From Glandiceps talaboti (Eukaryota > Hemichordata > Enteropneusta > Spengelidae): DNA of 64,000 nucleotides. Each line of letters opens with the position of its first letter. Position 1 is the first letter of the stretch. The position numbers and the translations under genes were made by a program. Below the pieces are notes generated by a model, which had not been told where the DNA came from, ran no database searches, and saw nothing but the letters and a program-made list of their open reading frames with translations. This document shows positions 49,301 through 63,654 of this stretch, one piece after another. The stretch is from the NCBI RefSeq assembly GCF_964340395.1, contig NC_135550.1, forward strand, positions 5,583,101 to 5,647,100. Reading direction: 5' to 3'.

Positions 49301-52300
49301 CAAATCTAAATTGATAATATAAAATCATTCCTTTTGAATGTTGCAGTGATATGATGTATACTTGTATAAGCAAGTACATGTACTGGTCGGCATCTATAAA
49401 GCTCTCAATAATTTCAATTTTCATCTTACATGTGTTTGAAGATGTTTTACTTAAAATTTGTAAAAGGAAAATTTCAAAGCACGCCTCAAATATTTATTTC
49501 ACAACATAGAAAATTTTCATTCAAAAATAAATAAATAAACAAATTACATCGCCAGTCACTCATAATGCAATAAACAGAAAATGTTAACTTTTAGCCCAGG
49601 GCTGAGTTTATGCACTTTTTTTTCTTGGGTGAAAATACCTAAATACGTGTATCCTTTATGAAACTATTCTAGTGAAATGTTGGCATTAAAATTGTAGTAC
49701 ATGTAAAGTGTTGTATTATTAGTGCTCAGTTGGTTACATATATGTAGAGGTTTTCTTGATATTTTGTTACCCAAGATTACGTACTGAACTGTCATGGACT
49801 CATTTATACTAGACTAGAAAATAACCTGTGCTTTGCATGGAATATACAGTCATGTTTTTCTAGGTAAAATTTGGCATATTAAGTCAAATCGCTTCCTATG
49901 AGTAGTGCTTGACAAGAATTGTTTTGTGACCTCTGCTAACACTTTCTAATCCATTTGGTCGAATTTGAAAATACCCCCAGACAAAACTCTCGCTTATATA
50001 TATATATATTAAGTTCTACCAATATCAAATCATTGTGTGCTTCAGTATAAAGTAGAATACTCCTGGTACATTGTCATATGCAGCAAAAATTTACCCCCCC
50101 CCCCCCCCCCCCCTTTAAAACATACAAACTTGTGCCCCTTTAACACACATATACATGTAATCGAGCTTTACGGTACCTCTCTGGTGTACCACTTCTGTAA
50201 ATCTCTTACAAATAGACAGTCTATATTGTCTTTGTGTAGAAGTGTCCATGAATACTTACCTTGAACGCACTATTTAGTGATCTTGAACTTGAGAATGGTA
50301 AGGCCAAAATGTCACTTTTCAGGAAACTTCAGGCAGCTTACACCATGGGCAAGTGTGTGCATGTCTGTGCGTGTGAAAAGACTTCCCACCATGTACAACT
50401 TTCAACAGTGAAAAGACTTCCCACCATGTGCAAGTGTGTGCTAAGATTTCCCAATCATATTATCAAATCAATTGAGGGCGTTGAATATTCATGCATGACT
50501 GAAATGGGTTTTCAGGATGAGGAAGTGCATTGTATGTGAAGTTGAAAGTGTGGGTCAAGAGCCACTTGAGATGAAAATTCAAGTTTCCGGCCATTAGCCT
50601 GTGTGTGTTCTCACAAGTAGCTCAATGGGTAATGGGGTAAAATGACAGATTATGAAAAAGTATGTGTAGACTAGACCCTAAAAACGAAGTGTGTAAAACT
50701 TCTGAAAGGTCTTCCCATACACATGTATTGTACTGCAAGGAGGAGTGACATTAAAAGGGGTAATTTTTGACACCTTTATGTTGGTTTTACTTCAGCTTTT
50801 ATTTGAACTATGTCATTTACAGAGCAGTATTTAGAGAGTTTACTTTAGACAAGTACACATACTTACACTAGAGGTTATTCTTTAGTTGTACACATGTATG
50901 TGTTTTCCTTTCAATGTGAGTGTACATGTAGTCTTTCAATGATATTTGACATGTTATATTGTAGACAGTAGATAGACCCATACTGTAGTCATCACAGTTT
51001 AACCAACTACATGTACTTGAATACACTTTAATACCCGATAGGCTTTTTTTTTTCGTTTCTAAAATTTATGAAATGGAAAGTGTTGTATTGTAATACACGC
51101 AGTTCACAATACCTTATACATACAGTGAATTTCACAATACCATGCAGCTTTTCTGTTTGATACAGTCACGTAGAAACCAAGAAGAAACTGCATATGCCAC
51201 ACTTCAATAGCAAAATCACACTTTTTTTACTACATTTAAAATGAAATAAACCATTTAAATGTATTGCAACTCCATGCAGACATTCGGGCAACAATGTTTT
51301 TCTTAGTATCAAACATCCCATGAAGGGCGCGTAAAATGTCCTTTGCGGTGTTCATTTGATGTCTGTATGGTGGCATGTATATACAAAAATGTAGTTCATT
51401 TCACTAACACAAAATGTAGCATGCAACTGTATTCATTCAATCTTGCTATCTTAGAGTGTAGCATGTCCAGTTTCATATTGGTTTCTGCATGGTTGTATCA
51501 ACAGAAAAGCTGCATGGTATTTTGAAATTAACTGTAATAATGAGCCAACTAAGAATGGCTCGTATGAACTGAAAGAAAATATTTTATAGGGGGAATTTAT
51601 CTAAGAATGAATGTTCATGGACTCTGTCTCTTGGCTCGTATTTTAAATGAAAATTTTTCCTCACAGCCTCAAAACATGTTACAAATTTGGGAGACAAATC
51701 CCAAATGTTCGCAGATGTCTCAACAGCATTGTCAGGGGTGTTACATGTACTTGTGTGTACTAGCTGGGAATGAATTGATGTAGTGTAACTCTTGATACAA
51801 GTATTCACCCCAAAAAATATGAGAATCCTAGACACTACAAAAAAAAAATCACTGCATTTTACAAAGTGTCAGAGGTAAATTTTTGACCTGGCAGAGAAAA
51901 GTAAGGTTGGGTTTTGGTCATAGAAACCACTCATGTTTCATATTGTGGTCATATTCTTATGTAGTAATGCAATATTTAATGTAAAAAGTTTGGATTCAGC
52001 ATTTGGAAATCACATTGAACACAGGTGTGTTGATAGGAAAGGAATCCGCTCAATTTAATACTTGATGAGAATGATATGGTGTTACTACTAAGGGACTTAA
52101 TTTAAGTAGTTAAGGTGGGGGGGGGGGGGGGGATTACACTCAAGTGTCGTGTTGTTCCTTCACACCTGTACCAACTAAATATACAACTTGGATAATGCAG
52201 TGTATTCGCCCCAAGACTTTTTCATAGCATAAGCTAATTAGCATGTATACAATCTAGTGTTATGTTGAATTATTTCTATTGTCTAGCTGAAATGATAGGA

Positions 52301-53957
52301 TATTCAGAATGATTCACTGATATTTTTCTTTTGAAAATATGAGTGAGCTAAGGGGTCTATGAGTTTGCTACACGAGTAGTCACAAAGCAATTACTTCACA
52401 ATTTGATGTGTTTTTCAGTTGAATGAAGAAAAGTATTGGGGAAGAATATAATTACATTTCCTCAGCACAATTTATGAAAAAATCTGCGTGATTGGAACAT
52501 TTTGATTTGTACTTTAACACCACAGAACAAGTGATAGAGACAGAAGTTGTCATGATGTAAAACAACCAGGTTGTATAATGTATATTTTCTTGTCAAAGAC
52601 AATATCTCAAGGCTTGTTCATGGTATAATTACCATTAACTATAAATACAGTAATCATTGTATGAAGGCTCTCTATGGTATTTTACAAAATTTGATTTGAA
52701 AATTTGAAATTTATAAAAACCTTAACATTTATTTATATGATCCCAGAATGCAATCTGATTGTTATCTGATCAACAAGAGGATTAATTCATTTTATTTCCT
52801 AACTATATTTTACATCTACTGAGTTTGTCCGTGCTGTTCTCTTTTGTATTTACATGTAGAATCTTTGATACTTGTCCTTTCCTTGCTTGAAGGAGGTAAA
52901 TATTATCTCGTCAAATATTTATAAGTCAAGGCATAGAGTCTGACAATGGTCACAGCACACAAAGGACAAACAGAGTGTATTTATGTGACATGTGTTTTAT
53001 TATCGTATATATACTGATACATATATAATGAAATGTGTATTGATTTTGCGTGTAATGAAAAATGTACAAAAACAATACAATTTAAATTTACAAAAACAAT
53101 TTAAAATGTGACAAATACATAGTACAACAAATAAAACCTTCACCTTAATCAGAGTTTGATAATTTTGGTCTGAATTGTGTCAGAATTTTAGGGGAAAACA
53201 TTCACTTTCTTCTCTTGTATTCACAATCCATTTAATTAATCAATCAATACACATGTAAAGATGGCCTTTGTACATGTACAGCTGACTAGCTCTTCTCATC
53301 TATTTAATATTCTACAAGGGGCAATTAACACTTGAAGTCATTACACTGTACTCAGGTCATTACAAACACCATCATAGCAAAGAATACAGAATAATGCCAC
53401 ACATACATGACAAAGACAGGATGTACATGACACAGCACTGTTTGAATGCATACTTAAATGTCGTTATTTTCATTCTGCATTTATGATGAATCCATATATT
53501 AATTTGTGAGTACAATTTTTAGTTTCAAATTCTCTCCATTGTGAACACATACATACGTATTTCAGTTGTCTGTATTGTGTCCCGAATATTTTTTTTCAGG
53601 ACAAAGTTTCTGTAATTTTACTCTTTAAGATGCATATTTAGAACTGATATTACATGTATGTGTGTATATGTACATGTGTGTACATCTATATTATTTTCAA
53701 ATGGTTTTGACAAGACGTATGTGCAGTTACAGTATTTCTTATACAATTGTTGTAAGTTACATTGCAGTGTTTTCCTTGCATTTTGGCGGTCTGATCTCAA
53801 TAGCCAGAGAACACCAGGAAAATTGTGGAGAGTGCACCACCATGGCTAAAAAGCTTTGTTAGTTGTTATGTATAGATTTTACCTATCTTTTACCTTTGTA
53901 AAAAATCATTGTAATAGTGACTGTACTTTGTAAACGCAATTTCTTGTTTCTTTACAG

Positions 53958-53999
53958 ATGAATATAAGGCAACTCCAGATTGAAAGTGACCATGGCTAG
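53958..53999 (+). other. Upstream ORF overlapping the LRR gene start
   Basis: The exon begins, right after the acceptor TTCTTTACAG, with an ATG opening MNIRQLQIESDHG and stopping at 53999, eight bases past the main ATG. It could reduce translation of the main frame. Confidence 0.4.
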
Positions 54000-54237
54000 T
54001 AGCATAGGTAGCTATGTCACGTCCATCCTAACCCAGTCCATCTTTCATAGTGGTGATGTCCAGGCCACCAGTATAGCAGTCTGCATTGTCAGTATGCTGG
54101 CCTTCTCCCTTATATGCCTTCTAGTTGGTCTGATCGTAGGTAAACCAACAGCAAAGAGTAAATCCAAGACACCTCCTGGAACACTTACTAGGACTCCCTC
54201 TAGTGCGTCATCCACGTTTGGTAAACGGCCTTCTATA
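53992..54237 (+). CDS. LRR gene exon with transmembrane segment
   Basis: 82 codons, phase 0 at its end, donor GTAAGT at 54238. N-terminal 25 residues polar, then TSIAVCIVSMLAFSLICLLV and GLIVG, then a Ser/Thr/Lys-rich tail ending GKRPSI. Acceptor TTCTTTACAG before 53958 leaves a 34-base 5' UTR piece in this exon, so at least one non-coding exon lies upstream. Confidence 0.68.
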
Positions 54238-57200
54238 GTAAGTTACCTTTATTTTGATATTTTATTGGGAAGTGTTATTGATCTTATTAATCAGATGTGT
54301 ATAGCATAAAATGAAAACTTTATGACCTTATCTGTGTATGGATTTCACTGACCAACTTAGTTTACAGGACTTTAAACATTCCTGAGAATTGCGTCCTTGT
54401 TTCTATTATATGTTGAATTGGTGGTTACTTTGGGATATCCTGTGCTATATTGTTTATTTGGGTCTCGCTTTGGTTCATACATTTTGGGTCTCGCTTTGGT
54501 TCATACATTTTGGGTCTCGCTTTGGTTCATACATTTGAGATGCTGACACAGTCATATAAACATTGGCAATGAAATGTCTCTGTTTTAAACTGTACTGGAA
54601 GGGACTACATTTTGTATATTGTATTGTACTTCCAATATTTCTATATTGAGGTTCTGTTATAAACTTTACCAAAGACCCAAATGGGAACAGTGATGGCTAT
54701 AAATAACACCGAATTAGTATCTTGCATTTTATTTGAGAAATGAAGATTATATATATTTATAAAATTGAATAAATTTAGATCTGTAAAATAAATTAAGAAA
54801 ACTAAAACTCAACATTTGTTATCACATTGTGAAATGAAACATTTGTGCTGTTCTCCATGTATGGACAAAGAGAGCTGTGGCATGATATATACATGTAGAA
54901 TTGAAATGTTACCATGCAAAGGTTTTCTTAAAACATACTTGTTGATTGCATAATAGTCTAAGACAGATAACTGAAGAATTATTAAAAAGAACAGTACCAT
55001 GAAATATTTTCCTTTTGTCTAATACACATTTTATGGAAATATTGCAATGAATGGAATGAACATTATAACGATAGCAATTGTACAATGTAGTAAGAACAGT
55101 ATGGCATATACTTGAAAAGGATTAAATGTTCACTCACACTAACACTAACACTGATGGATAAACGACAGATATGTCCACTTTGTGAATGCAGGTAAAGACA
55201 TGTATGTGACTCTCTGTCCTTCAGTTCACCTCATAGCGTCCTTGACCCTAGCTCTGTGTGACATACATCTTTCAGAAAGGGAGAGTAATGCACTCAGACA
55301 TATTTCCTGTGAAAAAAATGTTGAACAAGCAATTTAATTCACTGAATATTGTATGGAGTATTGAATCAGAATTGCGTGTGTGCATAATTTAAAAGGTTAT
55401 GAAGTCTAGAGACTGTACTAAAAGTGTAAGAATGTACCTATGCTCTTACTTTGACTCATAATTTAAAGTAAGCTGACAGCTGTGATACATGTATTTAGTG
55501 TTTGATAAATATGGAATGTTAATGGTCTATATTAAACTGAAAAGTGTAATTGTCTAATCTCTTTTTTTGTACATGTATTATTTTCTCTCTACGGTATACT
55601 TGAAGTAAGTTCAGAGTATACATGTATGTCACATATTTACCAAGTGTATTTGGAGTATTATGAATATGAATTGAAAAGGTGATTTCAAACGAAAGCCAGT
55701 TTTATTTCAACATATGAGAGTAAATTGTCATCATACAGGTTTACAAATACAGAAGAAAAATAGATATGATCTGGTACATTTGTTGTTGATAATAAATGTT
55801 ATGCAAAATGACTGGAGAAGTCATAGAAGGTGTATATTCACATCGCTGGAGAATACATGTAGGCTAATCCTATTATTTACTTGGAATTTTTGCTTTATTT
55901 AGATATGATAATTATGGTATAAGAATCCTGATATTAAGATTTAAAGAGCTTAGTCTGGCTATCTGTCAGATTAAACTATGTCTTTTCAACGAAATACATT
56001 GTACTCAAAGGGATTTGGTGTCCAGCAGGACATTGGCACGAAGGTGACACAATGTTAATGTAGTTTTAGGAATATTTGATGAGTTGATGAAGAAACGTAT
56101 AGATTGAATGTCTTCTCCAATATCATTTACCAGTACCTGGTACATAAATGTACATATAAATACATGAATGGTGGATTTCAAGTTGTCACTTCAAATGCTA
56201 TTTCTGTCTATGTACAATATATTTGTTTAATAATTGACAGCATTTTATGAATGGCTTCATTTCTGTATAGACAAATATTATTTTCTTTTATTCATTTATT
56301 GCTAGTGTTAAAGTGGGAATGAACACTGACCATTTATGTGTTTTGTGTTCTTAGCAGTTTCTGAACCCAATGAAGGAAACAACTAGTACCATTAGGGTGA
56401 AAGGTGTAAGACTCAATTATAACCTATGTTGATAAATTATTGTAAGGGACATTATTCATGGCCAAATTGTACAATTGTTTAGAATGCCCCAGTTTCCTTC
56501 AGGGTATGCCATGATGGGGTGCCCTCATACGTATCGTTTCCCCCTTTCACAGCAGGCTGGTGAGCATGGTGCGACACAATGTATCTAACAGTCTACCTTC
56601 CAGTGTGCCATTAAAGTTATAAAACTGTATTCAGATTGTTGTTACAAAATAAAGGGGACTGTCACTCAGGGAATTGAAGGGTATTTTTTGTAAACTTTGG
56701 GGTGTGGAGAGTGATTTTATGATTTCATCGATTAATTTCACACAATCGCCAAGAAATACCAAATTGAAACTTGCTTCACATTAATTAATTTCATGTGATT
56801 TACAAGAAATGCCAGATTGAAACTTGCTTCACATTCATTGTCCAGTATTGCCTCACAATAGCAGACATTTCTTTTAGTAAGTATGATCTGTTGCCACTAA
56901 TCTTGCTTAAATCATATTACATGCCAATAAGTCTCCTTGAAATGTGAGGATTTATTCCTAATTAGTTTCTAACAAAGACTAGGGTGGAGACAAATGTGTA
57001 GGCGGAACTCTTGAAAATGCAGAAGGTGTGATATTACAGACGTGATATTTGTTTTTAAAGATGTGTTACAAATATATTCAGTGTTAGCATATGCATGTAA
57101 AAATAAATGATTGAATGTACTAAATTTAACATTACTTATCAAGAGGGTAATGTATTGATAACACAAACATTAAAACAATATAAAATAGATAAATAACATT

Positions 57201-60110
57201 ATACAATAACAATTTGATAAGTCAGGAAATGCGTACACTCTATACATTTGTATTTCATAGCATACAAATGTAGTATTCTATGTGTATATTCATTCATTGG
57301 AATATACTAGCTCACACCACTTTCTGTAAACAGACAAATCAACAGGCTGGCTCCAGCCCTGTGGATATTCATGCAGTGTGTTGTCAGTGGTATACAATGT
57401 ATGTAGTTAGTGATGACAAATAGTTCAATGATGTTATCTGTACAAAACTTTTAATAATTTACTGAAAGGAAATAGAAACATACAGTATTAAACAAATTGT
57501 TTTCTCGAGAAGAGTTTGAATTGTGACAAAACTGGTTAACAACTTGCCCCAGATGACCCTTCCTTTGACATTTGTGGAGTCATGATGGGTGAATGGTTAG
57601 CGTGACCGGCTTGGAATCTACAGGCTGCAGGTTCGAGCCCTGTCACTGCCTGCTATTTGTTTCTGAGTGGCTAAAGTCCTTGGGCAAGATTTGAACCACG
57701 ACTGTGCTTCAGTCAACCCAGCTGTATAATTGGGGACCTGGTAGGATGTAGGTTGCAATGTGAAGGCTTTAATCCTATGCGCTGAAATGGCTGCAATGGA
57801 TTGTATGCTCCTGGGGAGTTGAGGAAGACTAAAGGGCCGTTGTGCCATTCTGATCCGAGCCAGGGGTAATAATTGTAAAGCGCTTTGAGCACGGTGTGGG
57901 AAAGCGCTATATAAGAACCCAACATTATTATTATTATTATTCCTAAGCGGGTGCGCCGTATTTAAATTTTTAATGATAATGAAATAAAAACCTTCAGTAT
58001 TGTTAGAGAGCAACTCTTTTCCTCAAAGGACATTTGCATCAATGTAAAATCTTGTGGTTGTATTGTAAAACCTGAAATAACGAAGTAACATACATGTCAG
58101 GGCTAGGAAAGTGTGAATTTCAGGAAATTGAATCCTATTCAAGAGTAGATAGTATATGTAATGTTGACAATCAAGGAAAATGTCATTGAAATGTAGACAA
58201 ATTAATGCTGAAATTATTTCAGTTTGTGTAAGTTTGAATGACATTTTCCCAAATATGAAATGTATAATTGTGTTAAACCTACCATTGCCAGTGGGTGTAA
58301 TAATGACTCATCAAAGATAACTGAATGTTAGTAGTATTCAGACAAATGCAGTTTCATCGTGAAACAAATTTGGGTTCATGAAAACTCCACTAATAAATGT
58401 AAGTATAGCTTAAAGGCCCACTTTAGGTTAGGATTAAAAATCTTGGTGTTACATCCTGTTGTTTGACAGAGGGCTATAGAAAACAGTTGGTCTAGAACAA
58501 GAGAATGGTTCTACATATACGTAATCCTTATTAAAGGCAACACTAATGTGATGACCAGGGATTGAAACATAGCCCTTTAATTTGAGAAAAGGCAACTTCA
58601 ATCTGATTTCTGATGTAGGAATACAGCTGCCACAGCAGCTAGACTTCCTTATGTACCTGTATATTTTCTTCATATAGTGCTTTTTTTTTTTAGTTTTTGC
58701 CATCTAAGGCCTAAAAAAATAATTCTTTGGTTATGGTTACCCAACCCCACCTACTTTTTCATTGCTGACCCTAAACTTTTTTTACGTATTCTAGAAAAAA
58801 ATAATAAAATCACAAAAACTGGGAAGTCTTACGAGATATAGTAGATGCGGAAACTGACATCAACTTAAAAAAGACATTGTAAAAACTGTTCTTCCAATCT
58901 GTAATGGCTGTACATCTGATGATAAAAAACCAATAACACAGAAACCATATGGAAAACAATGGAAAACATGAACTAGACACTCACACCTGAAAAAAATATG
59001 TAATGAAATAAAATAAAAAATCTACATACCCCACCTATTCTAAAATTGAGCGTAATCGGAACCACACAATTTTTTTATCAGGCCTAATCATTAATTCAGA
59101 CATGCCTAAATGTGACTTTACACATTCTCATGACTTCTAGCGATGATTTACAAAAAAAACAACACCATCTATGTGTAGCAATAAGTATTATAAAATATAG
59201 TCCCTTTCAGAATAAACATACAAATGCAACACAGAAATTCGCTCTGAGTGCTCTCACCATGATTTGAAATGAGTTGGATCTTTTTAATCCGAGCTACCAT
59301 AGAACTCAATAAAATGAAATATTCAACTATACAAAGATTTTTTGCTAGCAGATGTTTCTTATTGATTGTATTAGTCATACAGAATCTAATCTCCTGTACA
59401 AAGAGAAGCTTCAAGCTTGTAATACTGACTAAGTATTTGATGTACATGTACCATGTTAATTGCCAAGTTATTAACATATGTTATTATTGTATTAACAACC
59501 TTACAGGAACAATACATGATTGGGAACTTGCCATTATCATCAAAATGAGACTTTATTCAATCAATAAATGACGTGTCTGATGCAGATTTCCAACTGAATA
59601 GATCTCATGAATGGAAATCTTTTAAATCATCTTTTTATGTCTTCTGGCAAAGTGATAATTGAACTGAAAGCATGACTATATTTAGAGATAATGTCTTGAG
59701 AAAAGAATGGTTCGTATTATTTTTCAATTCAGTAGTTATACCTGTGTACATCATGTACACGTATGTGCTATTATTTTAAATGTAACTGCTAAACTAATAT
59801 ACATGTAACATATAATGTCAGTTTCCTCATCCACAATATCTCTCGTGAGACTTCCCAGTTTTTGCAATTTTATTATTTTTTTCTAGAATACGTAAAAAAA
59901 GTTTAGGGTCAGCAGTGGAAAAGTAGGTGGGGTCGGGTAACCATAACCAAAGAATAATTTTTTTTGGCCTTGGATGGCAAAAACTAAAAAAAAAAACCAG
60001 CACTATATGAAGAAAATGTACAGGTACATAAGGAAGTCTAACTGTTGTGGCAGCTGTATTCCTACATCATGGTTGGTCAAAATGAATGTGAATATGTATG
60101 TATATATGTA

Positions 60111-60142
<32 letters not shown>

Positions 60143-62466
60143 CATGTATGTATGTATGTATGTACATGTATGTATGTATGTATGTACATGTACGTATGTA
60201 TGTATGTATGTATGCACGCACGCACGCAGGCAGGCACACGCACACATGCACGTAAGCACATACATACATACATACATATGTACATATATGTAAGTAGGAG
60301 TGCAAAAGTAATGAGTAGAACAGTCTTGATAAATAAATTCAATTCTGACATTTCAAATCAATGTTCTTTCTCTGTAAACACATTACACACATATTTAGTG
60401 ATTTTAACAAGACTGTTTTGATGTCTTTTTCCTAGGTGCGTGTAAATCGGCACAAGAAAGTGGGTCGATGTACCAAGCAATCAAGTCAAGTGATCTTGTC
60501 CTGTAGGGAACTACCCAGACAATTCAATAATGTACCCTGTGTCAGTTGTGGTATTTTAGCTGCAAAGAAGATGTGCAGGTAAAAAGGAGGCTAAATGAAT
60601 TACAAATTGGTGCATCATAGGTTGAGAGAGAATGTATATAGTATGATTTGTTGCTTATCAGCACTGTACATAAATAGTTATCATAGTGATTTTGAAAATG
60701 TCTAGTAATAGCAAATGAATCTTGCATTTCAGTGAATGGATATGACGTGTGCAGTATTATTAAGTAACTTACTGATACATTTGTGTACATGTGTTTATGA
60801 ATGACCTAAATTTGCCAATACTATGATAACACATAGTCCAACATATTTCCAAGGATAAACTAGGTGTTTGACATAGAGACATAGAGTAGGTTTACTTTTA
60901 GACCTACAGGACTAACGGGACATAATATATATTTCTAAGTATGTTGCCATAAATTATCATATGCATATCATTTAACCCCTAGGTGTTACTCTTACTATGG
61001 CTGGTCCAGGTGAGCAGTATAATTTCTCAAGTAGTCTCGCCAGACAAGTTGGTTTTAAAATAAGTTTTATTTAGATCAATATCTTATGTACAATGCAAAA
61101 TGAATATTAACATATCAATAATCAATAATCAATAATGTAAATTGTAATATGCTCAAATTGAAGAGAGGGTTTGTTTAATGTATGGTTTGACTTGGTTCTT
61201 CAGGTATACAAGGTGTGGAGCCTGTTGCCGTGCCAACAAATTTAGTATTTGTCATGCCCATGGTACTGGTGGTACTGCAGCCCAAGGGATAGTAGAAGGA
61301 GCATGTGATGATAAACCAGTAGAATTAGACCTCAGGTGAGAACGGTCAACATGGTAGATTTAACCTTAAAGTCAGCTGTGGGTATTTAGCCATGAACTTA
61401 ACTTGAGTTTACCAAGGGTATATTTGCTGCTAACATTTCATCATAATGTGTTAACAACAAAATTTGGTGTTATAGTAGTCACTGGGTTAGAACTCTCGGC
61501 TTTTGATGTAGTAGAAGCAGAACAGATAGCATTCATGATTATACTGGAGGTGGTAAAGGGGAGGGGGTAACATAGTGTTTGAAAAAATATATGCTGTAGT
61601 TTTCATCGGAGAACATTCTTTGGCAGAAGAGTGTGTTGAACAGACTTTCAATAAGAGTACAAAAGTCAGTGATAAGACAGTCCTTAAAAGGTAATAAGGT
61701 CATTGATATTTTGAATCCAGACTCTTTAGCTAAGGTAAAAATGAAATGATAGTGTATAAAATAATAGACACTACAGAAAAAGCATGGAATAGTGTAAATA
61801 GTTTGAATATAATGGTAACATACACTTGAATAAGGACATGTACAGCCTGACTAATTGTCATGGTTGAAGAGACTGCATGCTGTCATCAACCAGGCTATAT
61901 GGGTGAACATTTTCAATATGGTATTATCAGTTTTAACAATGTAATCATTACAAGCAGAGAATATGAGAGCTTAGAGGTATGACCAACTAACAATGTATCA
62001 GGACAGGGCAGTAAACAGGCTATGAAGGCTGGGAAATATGACCAGCTAACGATGTATCTGGACAGGGGAGTAAACAGGCTAGGAATGATCTAAAACATAA
62101 GAGTTGTTTCTGTTCTGTCTCTATTTCAGCTACCTTAATTTGAAGCGTTGTCCAGATAGAATTGGTTACATTGGTGCTCAGTTAGTTAGTCTCAATCTTT
62201 CCAACAATAGACTTTGTTCTCTGCCTGAAGAAATTGGATTTTTAAGAGGACTTGAGGAACTTTTCTTGCAATACAACTGCCTTACAGAAATACCTGTAAG
62301 TATTTACTTTTTCCTAAAGTGTGGATTTTCACTGTCAAGTTTTTAAGTTTCCATTGCATGAGCTTTATCATAAAAAATGTTCTTTTCAAAGGTAATATTG
62401 ATAATACATGTACTATTTAGTGATTTATATTGTAAAGTTCCTTGAAATATAATGATGAAAATAACA

Positions 62467-62510
<44 letters not shown>

Positions 62511-63575
62511 CAACAAGGACAGCAACAGAGAACAAGAAATTGTCCTGTCAGGACAGGCAAGATTTTGACTCCCCTGTTTTGAAAGTAGTGTTGATATATT
62601 TAGTATTATTGTCATTATTTTCAAGGTTTATCATTTTGCCAATCTTAAAGATCAAATGCAGTATGAATATTGAGAATTCTAAACCTTTGTATAAAATTGA
62701 AACATTGAACCAAAGCATTTTAATTTTATGTCACGAGAACAAATATCTCTGCCAATACAAAGAGCGTCCTCAAGGGTTGAACTTTGATGGTTGACGCTAG
62801 CAAAGCCATGGCTTCACATAATGGAGAATTAGAGCTCCACCAATTTAAGTGTAATCAATTGGTCTCTTCTGATAGGCAACCTTTCCACAGTTTCATCTCA
62901 ATCTATTGATATAATGTTTCGTGGTATCTTTCAAACAAACACAACACAATGGCAGACAATGGTTAAAACATGTTACCCTCTGTTCATGGGTTGTCTATGC
63001 TGAGATTGTTAGCTTGTGTGCCTCTCCCCACTGCAGTCTGGTGTCAAACCCACCTCATGCTAATTTGGTTTCATTGAGAAGCAACCAGATCTGTATTTTT
63101 GAAGGTTGATGCACAATTTGACAGTTTATTTGACAATTTATAATGAAAACAAAACTTTTGGGGAAGGTATGAACGTTTTACAGAAATCAGTGTACAACAG
63201 AAGAATATTGAACTGACAACACATTTTGTTCATTTTGTCAGATAAATTTGTGTTTGATGTTGGCATGAATTATTGTACTGTGATCAATTGTGTATATTTC
63301 AGGACAGCATAGGAAGCCTTGATAAACTGGAAGAGTTGGACTGTAAAAACAACAGAATTAGAAAACTCCCTGACACACTAGGCAGTTTGATATCATTAAC
63401 CATACTGAATGTAACCAATAATGTACTACAAACATTACCAGTATCTGTTGGTAGATTGGTTGAATTAGAAGAATTGTGTGCACAGTAAGTCACAGGAATT
63501 TCATCGCTTATAATAGTGATATCAAATTTAACAATGATATGTGAGAATCACATGATTCAAATGAATTTGATAAAT

Positions 63576-63654
<79 letters not shown>

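Noticed and set aside
57590-57660. Functional tRNA gene
   Set aside because: Boxes A and B are present but the rest cannot form a cloverleaf and continues into a SINE body and tail.
57620-58013. 131-codon minus-strand frame
   Set aside because: Lies across the SINE on its antisense strand; composition explained by the repeat.
58449-58703. Two related frames beginning MAKTKKK (also 59974-60255)
   Set aside because: They are the two inverted arms of the 58611-60069 element; similarity reflects the repeat, not a protein family.
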